Shown here: in pieces, positions 58,696 through 64,000 of the stretch
Numbering within the stretch: the stretch's first letter is position 1
Layout: every line of letters starts with the position of its first letter
DNA from: Pseudomonadota bacterium
GTDB lineage: Bacteria; Pseudomonadota; Gammaproteobacteria; Burkholderiales; Rhodocyclaceae
DNA: 64,000 bases
Assembly (NCBI GenBank): GCA_018241685.1
Contig: JAFEDJ010000039.1
Location: forward strand, 53,493 to 117,492
Direction of reading: 5' to 3'
Notes under the pieces: generated by a model
Database searches by the model: none
Told to the model about the DNA's origin: nothing
The model's input: only the letters and a program-made list of their open reading frames with translations
Program-made: the position numbers and the translations under genes

Positions 58696-59754
58696 TCACG
58701 AGCCGTGCGCTTGTGGCCCTTGCATTTTCTTGCGCCGCTCGGTGACCAGCTCGGCAACATCTCCCTGAATGCGCACAATGATCGCCTCCTGAGCCGCTGC
58801 GGTAGCCTTGGAGGTCGCCAGATCCAGACTCATTTGCTGCAGACGCTCTTCCAGTGCAGTGCGACTGGCTTCGAGGCCCTGATTTCGTTCGACGAGCTCG
58901 CCGATGCGCGCTTCGCGCTCAAGAGCCTGCTGCTCGACCTCATGCAGGCGTTGCTGGGCAAAGATGAGTTCATCCCGCTCCTTCTTGAGCGACTGATTCT
59001 CTGCCTTTGCCTGACGCAAGCTGGTGCTGGATCCCGCCAATTCGTTCGCCAAGCGCGAGCATTCCTGGTGAGCGTGAATGAGCTCATGCTGCTTTTTGTT
59101 GCCGGCCTCCTGCTGGACACGAAGCTCTCCCTGCAGGTAGGCCACCTGCTGTTCATGTTGGCGTAACTCCTGATCCCGCTGCTCTTTCACTGACTGCCTG
59201 AAATGCGCCAGGGCTTCACGGGAATTCTGGTGCTTCTCCTCCAGCGATTGCCGATGCTCTTCCTCGGCCGCCAGACGCTCTTGAAAATCCGCCACCTGTT
59301 GAACGAGCTGCGTGCGGATTAAGGTCTCATCGCGCAGCACCTTTTGCGTGTCTTTGTGTGCCTCCCGCTCACGCACAAGCGCGAGCTGACACTCCTCCAG
59401 TTGCTGGCGAAAGGACTCCGCTTCATCAGAGGCGGCCTTTGATTGCGCTTGGGCGTCTTGAAGGCGTTTGCTGTACTGTGTCTCGGTCTCGGACACTCTG
59501 GCATTTGCCTCTCCATGGAGGCGTTCAGCCAGTCGTCCCACCAGATCCAGCAAGGATTCGCTGACGGCCACCTTGCTGCCCGTGACCGGACCTTCCTCCT
59601 CCTCGATCTCCTTCAGGTGGCGACTGATGGTGGTCCGTGACCCCGTATTTCCCAGCTCTACCCGAATGGCATCAATCGACGGGTGCTTGCCGAGGGCGAT
59701 CAGCTTGTCCCGTGCTCGCACCACCTCGGATTTGTAGATGCCTGCCCTGGCCAT
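58696..59754 (-). CDS. kfrA: KfrA-type plasmid DNA-binding coiled-coil protein
   Basis: A 352-residue protein with an N-terminal KfrA DNA-binding domain (GIYKSEVVRARDKLIALGKHPSIDAIRVELGNTGSRTTISRHLKEIEE, residues 5-52). An almost continuous coiled coil follows to about residue 340. KfrA proteins bind their own promoter and support plasmid stability and partition. The operator-like repeat just upstream fits autoregulation. Confidence 0.85.
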   Translation of the reverse strand: MARAGIYKSEVVRARDKLIALGKHPSIDAIRVELGNTGSRTTISRHLKEIEEEEGPVTGSKVAVSESLLDLVGRLAERLHGEANARVSETETQYSKRLQDAQAQSKAASDEAESFRQQLEECQLALVREREAHKDTQKVLRDETLIRTQLVQQVADFQERLAAEEEHRQSLEEKHQNSREALAHFRQSVKEQRDQELRQHEQQVAYLQGELRVQQEAGNKKQHELIHAHQECSRLANELAGSSTSLRQAKAENQSLKKERDELIFAQQRLHEVEQQALEREARIGELVERNQGLEASRTALEERLQQMSLDLATSKATAAAQEAIIVRIQGDVAELVTERRKKMQGPQAHGS

Positions 59755-59770
59755 GGTCTGCCTCTAATTT

Positions 59771-59799
59771 CGTACTGTATTACGTATTATGATAGTACA
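59771..59799. promoter_or_regulatory. Operator-like AT-rich inverted repeat upstream of kfrA
   Basis: GTACTGTAT (59772-59780) and ATAGTAC (59792-59798) flank TACGTATTATG, forming a near-palindrome about 20 bp upstream of the kfrA start, where KfrA-type autorepressors bind. Confidence 0.55.
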
Positions 59800-59860
59800 T
59801 ACTAAAAATGGCGTCCGGATTTTAACTTTCCCGTGAAATTTAACATTCAATAATAGGGGG

Positions 59861-60028
59861 TTATTCAATGTTGGAGCCTCTGAAGGGCTCGATCAGTTCG
59901 TACTTGACGTACAGGCGCATGTCGCCGGTCTTGCGTGCCCTCAGTTCATGGAACCCCAGAACGCCTGGGGTGGCGAGAGGCTCAATTGAGATCCCGGTGA
60001 TCTGCTCTTCGTCGGCGGCCCGGGTCAT
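59861..60028 (-). pseudogene. Remnant of a CDF cation-efflux protein C-terminal domain
   Basis: A 55-codon frame reads ISIEPLATPGVLGFHELRAR and KTGDMRLYVKYELIEP, the dimerisation domain pattern of CDF transporters (P-GV-G-H-LR-R). The membrane part is absent. The following ~400 bases (to 60437) contain no recognisable gene; the 188-codon plus-strand frame there looks artificial. Confidence 0.5.
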
Positions 60029-60437
60029 TCAAGGCATCCCACCTGAAGCTCCAACCCATCTTGCTGACCACGCATCCGACTACCGGGGCGACGATCGTAT
60101 CGAGCAGGTGAAAGCCCGGCGGGCTGCCGGCGACGCAGTGATGAAGCCGCTTCGAGCGGGCGTGCCAGGCGTGACCGGCCGACGTTCATCTAGAAATAGA
60201 TGGAACCCTCACCGTTACAGAGTGACCGGACATCGCCAAGCAAGCCCGCATCAACGTGACGGCCAATCATCCAGTGTTGTACCTGGTCGTTCATATCGAT
60301 CCAGTGGCATCGCGCGAATGACCGTGCTTTATGAGTGTGACTGTGATTTCGCACGCTCTTCGTTGATCAAGCCAAGCGGCGAGCAAGCGTCGCAGTGCTA
60401 CCATCGCGTCCCGTTGAAAGCTAAGTGCCTCTGATCC

Positions 60438-60878
60438 ATGGAAGACCACACACCATCCCTCGCACCGAGGGCGTCCGCCGAGCTCCGTACCGTCAAAGAC
60501 ATGCTTAGGGCGCTGCGCGAAACATTCCCTGTTTTTGCGGAGTACAAACCACTGGCCATCGGCATAGACAAGCAAGCAATGGCTACTCGCCCCGACTTCG
60601 ACAAGAAGCTACTGAAGTCAGCGATAGGATTGCATACGCGGTCAATCTCCTATCTGAAGGCCCTGCAAAACGCCACCCATCGCTTCAATATCGACGGAAC
60701 GTCTGCGGACTCGGTTACTCCGGCACAACAGGAACTCGCCGCGCAACAATTGCGTGAGCACTTCAAGGTTAGCGCCGAGAAACGTAGAGAGGAAAAAGCT
60801 GCAGCAGAAGCAATTGAAGCCGAGCATGAACGCATGCGCAAGTTAGCTACACTGGCGGAGAAGTTCGGACGGAAGTAG
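60438..60878 (+). CDS. ProQ/FinO-family RNA chaperone
   Basis: A 146-residue protein with the FinO domain: MLRALRETFPVFAEYKPLAIGI, then TRPDFDKKLLKSAIGLHTRSISYLKALQNATHRFNIDG, followed by a charged helix (KRREEKAAAEAIEAEHERMRKL). Family members bind sRNAs, on plasmids to control conjugation. It fits the plasmid-like context with KfrA and H-NS. Confidence 0.85.
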   Translation: MEDHTPSLAPRASAELRTVKDMLRALRETFPVFAEYKPLAIGIDKQAMATRPDFDKKLLKSAIGLHTRSISYLKALQNATHRFNIDGTSADSVTPAQQELAAQQLREHFKVSAEKRREEKAAAEAIEAEHERMRKLATLAEKFGRK

Positions 60879-60934
60879 CACGGCAAACATGGTCACGTGA
60901 AAGCGTCACCAGAAGGATCCACCGATCCCCCGCG

Positions 60935-61417
60935 TTACGCGAATACGCCAAGCTGCGACTGTACAAGTAGGCTGGAGACAAGCCTCTGTCCCGCTGTCGT
61001 ATCCATGTAGTCTGACGGCTTCGCTCCACCCAAGGCGGGGAGCGGTTGCTCAAGCCACTCGCCGACCCATCGGGCTGCGTCAAAGTTCGTTGAGCCGCCG
61101 GTGTCGCCCACCATGAATGCAACCTGGCCAATCAGCTGCATCAGCCCGATCACACGCTCAGATTGTTCAGGCGAGAGCGTGGCTCCTGGACGGGCTTTCT
61201 GTCTGGTTGCGACTCCAGGCAGATTGAGCATGCGCAGTAGGCATTTCCGTGAGACATGCATCACCGCCACGAGCTCTGAGAGGCGGGAGGCTGGCACCCC
61301 GGCACGGATGAGGCTGACGTGTTCCGCCGGAGAGGCTCGATAGAGGGTTTTCGCAAACGTGGTGGTGTCGGGTTCCAAGGCCATATCCGCCGCTGTGAAC
61401 TTAGTTTCTAGGCACAT
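60935..61417 (-). CDS. MbcA/ParS-type antitoxin without an adjacent toxin
   Basis: A 160-residue protein: an Xre-like helical domain (IRAGVPASRLSELVAVMHVSRKCLLRMLNLPGVATRQK, residues ~37-75) and a DUF2384 domain (LSPEQSERVIGLMQLIGQVAFM, then FDAARWVGEWLEQPLPALGGAKPSDYMDTTAGQRLV). A start at 61384 (MALEPDT) is possible. No RES-domain gene lies next to it, so it is an orphan or has lost its partner. Confidence 0.78.
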   Translation of the reverse strand: MCLETKFTAADMALEPDTTTFAKTLYRASPAEHVSLIRAGVPASRLSELVAVMHVSRKCLLRMLNLPGVATRQKARPGATLSPEQSERVIGLMQLIGQVAFMVGDTGGSTNFDAARWVGEWLEQPLPALGGAKPSDYMDTTAGQRLVSSLLVQSQLGVFA

Positions 61418-61858
61418 GCCTGAGTAACACGTCCGGACTCGACGTCATCTCGGTGCAGATGCCGAAGCGTCACGAGTGGCGTTCCCTAATACGCCTGATC
61501 CATGCTGCTTCCTAGCATGGCCAGCTTGCCGCAGTGAGATCCAGAGAGCGCAAGGTGCAAACCATGGTGCGCACTGCCGTTCAGTTCATCTCGCGCCGCT
61601 TTCAAGGCAAACAGACTGTCCATGCCGGCCTGACTGTTGAGCACCTGCAGCAGGTCCGATCACGTCGGGGCACTTCACCTCATTGGAAAGGGCAGCGAGA
61701 GCTTGAGCCAGCGTGACCCCTTTTCTGACCCCAATACGTTCGAGTGAGAAATCAATGCGACCCGCCCTGTCGTCAGCGATGCCGAGGCTCGTGTTACAAA
61801 CACGGCTTCAAACTGCTCTGCTCAAACATCTCTGAGCAGAGCATGGGAGTGCTTGATC
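61418..61858. other. Region without a recognised gene
   Basis: About 440 bases between the antitoxin and the H-NS gene. A 60-codon plus-strand frame (61534-61716) and short minus-strand frames give no family resemblance. It may hold decayed mobile-element sequence. Confidence 0.4.
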
Positions 61859-62245
61859 TTAGTCCTTGATCAACCAGTCTGCCAGTTCGCCGCCATTATC
61901 TAGAAACGTTATCACCCAGCCCGGCTTACGGCCTTTACCAGTCCAAGTGAGCGTCGGGTCGATTGAACTCCGATACTTCGGAATTCCTGCATTTTTTGTG
62001 GCGACAGTGCTACGCACACCCTTTTGCTTTCCGCTAGAAACAGACACTCCGAGAGCCTTCGCGATATCGCTGGGATCCAGATTCAGGGCCTTCAGTTCTG
62101 AAACGATCTTGGCCAAAGTCTCTTTTGCATGAAGCTTCTCCGCTTCTTTGAGCTCTTTCTCAATTTTGGCTTTCTCGGCAGAGAGAGTTGTGATCTCCTC
62201 GTCGATTTTCGTGAGAGATGCGCGGAGCTCGTTTAGAGAGGCCAT
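61859..62245 (-). CDS. H-NS-family nucleoid protein
   Basis: A 128-residue protein. The N-terminal coiled-coil oligomerisation part (LNELRASLTKIDEEITTLSAEKAKIEKELKEAEKL) is joined to a C-terminal DNA-binding domain with PKYRSSIDPTLTWTGKGRKPGWV. This is the betaproteobacterial H-NS/BpH3 pattern. On mobile elements such proteins silence AT-rich foreign genes. Single gene. Confidence 0.86.
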   Translation of the reverse strand: MASLNELRASLTKIDEEITTLSAEKAKIEKELKEAEKLHAKETLAKIVSELKALNLDPSDIAKALGVSVSSGKQKGVRSTVATKNAGIPKYRSSIDPTLTWTGKGRKPGWVITFLDNGGELADWLIKD

Positions 62246-62736
62246 ATTAATTTCCTTGATTGATTGTTTCCTACGCTAACATACGGAGCAAATTAAAGTC
62301 AATTTTAAAATTCGGTGATGAATTGATTGAAAAGACATGGGGTACCATATCATGATCTAGTTTCAGCTGAATAGGCACAAGTTGTGATCAGCCTGTGGTT
62401 GTGGCCACAAGTCTTGTCCTTATATAAATAAGATTTTTTAGATTTGAGAAGTGCAGTCCTTCGGCGTTGCTAGTGGACGTCTGGAAAGCCGAGGAGTTGC
62501 TTGTCACCGCGTTCAGCAAGGTGGCCAATTGGGGCCACGGTTTGGTATGTGCCAATTCTCGTACCGTGTGCTCCTCCCGCATCCAACTTGCAGGCTGTAC
62601 CACCAGGCATCGCTGCTGGACTTCGGGCATGCGGGACGGCAATTTCAGATTGAGCTTCAGCAATTATAGATTGTGTGAATAAGCGAATTTTCTGGAAGCA
62701 ACGCAAATTTCAGAAAACTGGACACATCTTCACACA
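62246..62736. other. Intergenic region between H-NS and the sigma-54 regulator
   Basis: About 490 bases without a convincing gene; short frames in both directions show no family features. An inverted repeat TTTTCTG (62688-62694) / CAGAAAA (62711-62717) lies upstream of the sigma-54 promoter and could be an activator site. Confidence 0.4.
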
Positions 62737-62752
62737 TGGCAAGTATCTTGCT
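62737..62752 (+). promoter_or_regulatory. Sigma-54 (-24/-12) promoter
   Basis: TGGCAAGTATCTTGCT matches the TGGCACG-N4-TTGC consensus with GG and GC exactly 10 bp apart. It lies 36 bp before the start of the NifA-like gene, so that regulator is itself sigma-54 dependent. Confidence 0.7.
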
Positions 62753-62788
62753 GGGCTTCTAGCATTGCCCCATTGTATTCAATGCTAA

Positions 62789-63797
62789 ATGGTAAAGCTC
62801 TCTTCATACCAAACCACCTCGAAGGAAGACCTCGCCGAACAGGAGCAGTTGCTGATACGCGAAGGCATCCGTCTGCTTAGTCGTGGCCTGCCGCCACAGA
62901 AGGCTATCCGCGAGATGCTGCACTTGCTGTCGGAGTTGCTCGGCTTGAACCGCGGCCGTGTCGTGCTGCCCGACTCCGAAACTGGCGAACTACGCATTCG
63001 CATAGCCTACGGCTTGACCAAAGCTGAGATTGAACGCGGGCGCTATGCTCCAGGAGAAGGGATTACTGGCCGGGTGATTCAGACTGGCGACACTCTGATT
63101 GTCCAGGATATAGATAACGAGCCAATCTACCTTGCCCGCTCCGTCAAGCGTGAAACGCTTCCGAGCGAAACAGTATCGTTTATCGTCTTATCTATCCTGG
63201 TGGATCGGAACGTGGCGGGCGTACTTGGCGTCCATCGTTTGCGTTCCCGCCAGCGCCAACTTGGTGCAGACCTGCAGGTGTTGAAGACGGTGGCTGAACT
63301 GATCGGTCAGATTTTCAAGATCGACCAGTTGATCGAAAAACGTACTGCCGACCTGCGTAAGGAAAATCAAACCTTACGGACTGCCATCCAACAGCGCAAA
63401 GTAGCTAAATCGAACTGGGGAATTATCGGCGAGGAGCCTCAGCTGATCGCCGCACTCGACCAACTGGAACAGGTTTCCGATAGCGACGCGACAGTCATGC
63501 TGCTCGGTGAGTCTGGTACAGGCAAGGAGCTTTTTGCGCGTGCCCTGCATCTGCAAAGCCCTCGTCGCGATCAACCGTTCATCAAGGTCAACTGTGCCGC
63601 CATTCCTGAAACGCTCTTCGAGTCTGAGCTGTTTGGCCATAAAAAAGGCGCTTTCACCAATGCCGTTCAGCAGCGACTTGGACGTTTCGAACAGGCCAAT
63701 GGCGGTACGCTGTTTCTTGACGAGATCGGCGATCTACCACTGCCTGTGCAGGTAAAGCTCCTGCGCGTGTTGCAGGAAAAGATCATTGAGCGCCTAG
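62789..63797 (+). pseudogene. NifA-like sigma-54 activator interrupted by an IS element
   Basis: The first ~336 codons are intact: a GAF domain (residues ~30-185, with YAPGEGITGRVIQTGDTLIVQDI) and the start of the AAA+ domain. That includes Walker A GESGTGKE, the GAFTGA-type loop (here GAFTNAVQQRLGRFE) and Walker B LFLDEIGDLP. At 63797 (LQEKIIERL) the frame enters an IS element and stops at 63812-63814. The rest of the ATPase domain and the Fis-type HTH are lost. The GAFT-N-A loop departs from GAFTGA; this loop contacts sigma-54. The protein as it stands should not activate transcription. Confidence 0.8.
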
Positions 63798-64000
63798 TCT
63801 TACTGTGTCACTAAAATAGGCGCATTATTCGCTCCATCAGATTTGGCATTGAACGCAAAGCGAATGATGGAGACGCGTTTTGAGACCTACCTCGAACACC
63901 TGTGCTCAGCCCTCGGACATGCAGACCGACGTGAAGGGCTGCGGGGCTATTGCCGTGGTCTGATGCTGCCACTGGCTCGCAAGAGCGTGGAGCCGCTGGC
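63798..64000 (+). mobile_element. IS701-family insertion sequence, left end (continues past window)
   Basis: It starts with TCTTACTGTGTCACTAAAAT, the same terminal repeat as the MITE at 27520, immediately after the target CTAG (63794-63797), which fits YTAR targets of the IS701 family. The transposase gene begins at 63869. The right end is outside the window. Confidence 0.8.
63869..64000 (+). CDS. IS701-family transposase (N-terminal part)
   Basis: The ATG at 63869 opens METRFETYLEHLCSALGHAD followed by RREGLRGYCRGLMLPLARKS, the N-terminus of IS701-type DDE transposases. The frame is open to the right edge. The same first twelve residues are preserved in the MITE at 27590. Confidence 0.85.

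Noticed and set aside
59868..60434. 188-codon plus-strand frame
   Set aside because: It runs antisense to a CDF remnant and through unrelated sequence; composition is not protein-like.

Overview
The window looks like a chromosomal segment of a GC-rich betaproteobacterium, most likely of the Rhodocyclales (Thauera/Azoarcus type). This is an inference from several things: respiratory genes of the cbb3 type, acyl-CoA dehydrogenase and terpenoid/aromatic catabolism remnants, a NifA-type regulator, an inovirus, and a host GC content well above 60%. No rRNA or complete tRNA gene is visible.

Layout. (1) 1-5362: an integrated filamentous phage (inovirus), cut by the left edge. It holds a Rep tail, two tiny membrane proteins, the major coat protein, a TspB/pIII-like adhesin, a pVI-like protein, a Zot/pI ATPase, and an accessory end. 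In that end, small genes are bracketed by five copies of a 17-bp palindromic repeat and followed by an XRE repressor. (2) 5569-10020: hemerythrin-like protein, two colliding outer-membrane-protein remnants, a LysR regulator divergent from a serine hydrolase/MFS pair, then a 21-bp tandem array. (3) 10418-12598: lower-GC genes on the minus strand: an unknown coiled-coil protein, a caspase-fold (C80-like) putative protease and an AraC regulator. (4) 12868-24507: two acyl-CoA dehydrogenases plus an SDR; a large hybrid histidine kinase; an Xre-RES toxin-antitoxin pair; mgtA, whose leader carries an mgtL-like proline/acidic peptide and competing hairpins; and an alpha/beta hydrolase. (5) 24941-29848: a second 21-bp tandem array followed by an AT-rich defence island. 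The island contains an OLD-type ATPase-TOPRIM nuclease, an NucS-like nuclease and a Shedu-type nuclease, with a small IS701-type MITE inside. (6) 30339-35707: small mobile-element genes, then a cbb3-like terminal oxidase operon with SCO, a membrane protein and a MarR regulator. (7) 35766-45185: a GGDEF/EAL/REC protein, YidB, and a sulfoxide-reductase-like molybdoenzyme with cytochrome b561 and an MXKDX protein. These face a divergent ECF sigma/NrsF pair across matching GTAACC-N16-CGAA sites. A second hybrid histidine kinase follows. (8) 45391-54832: a five-gene minus-strand operon, one-module NRPS (predicted cysteine) - flavin monooxygenase - EmrA - EmrB - outer-membrane factor, read here as synthesis, tailoring and export of a small sulfur-containing metabolite. 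(9) 55618-64000: gene remnants, a tyrosine recombinase and a plasmid-like accessory set (XRE, KfrA, ProQ/FinO, MbcA/ParS antitoxin, H-NS). It ends in a sigma-54-dependent NifA-like regulator broken by an IS701-family element that runs off the right edge.

The most interesting items are the repeat-bracketed phage cassettes, the mgtL-like leader, the caspase-fold protease locus, the single-module cysteine NRPS cluster, and the paired ECF sites. The two unrelated 21-bp arrays, both able to encode heptads, are also notable. All functional statements come from reading translated sequence by eye; no database search was run.
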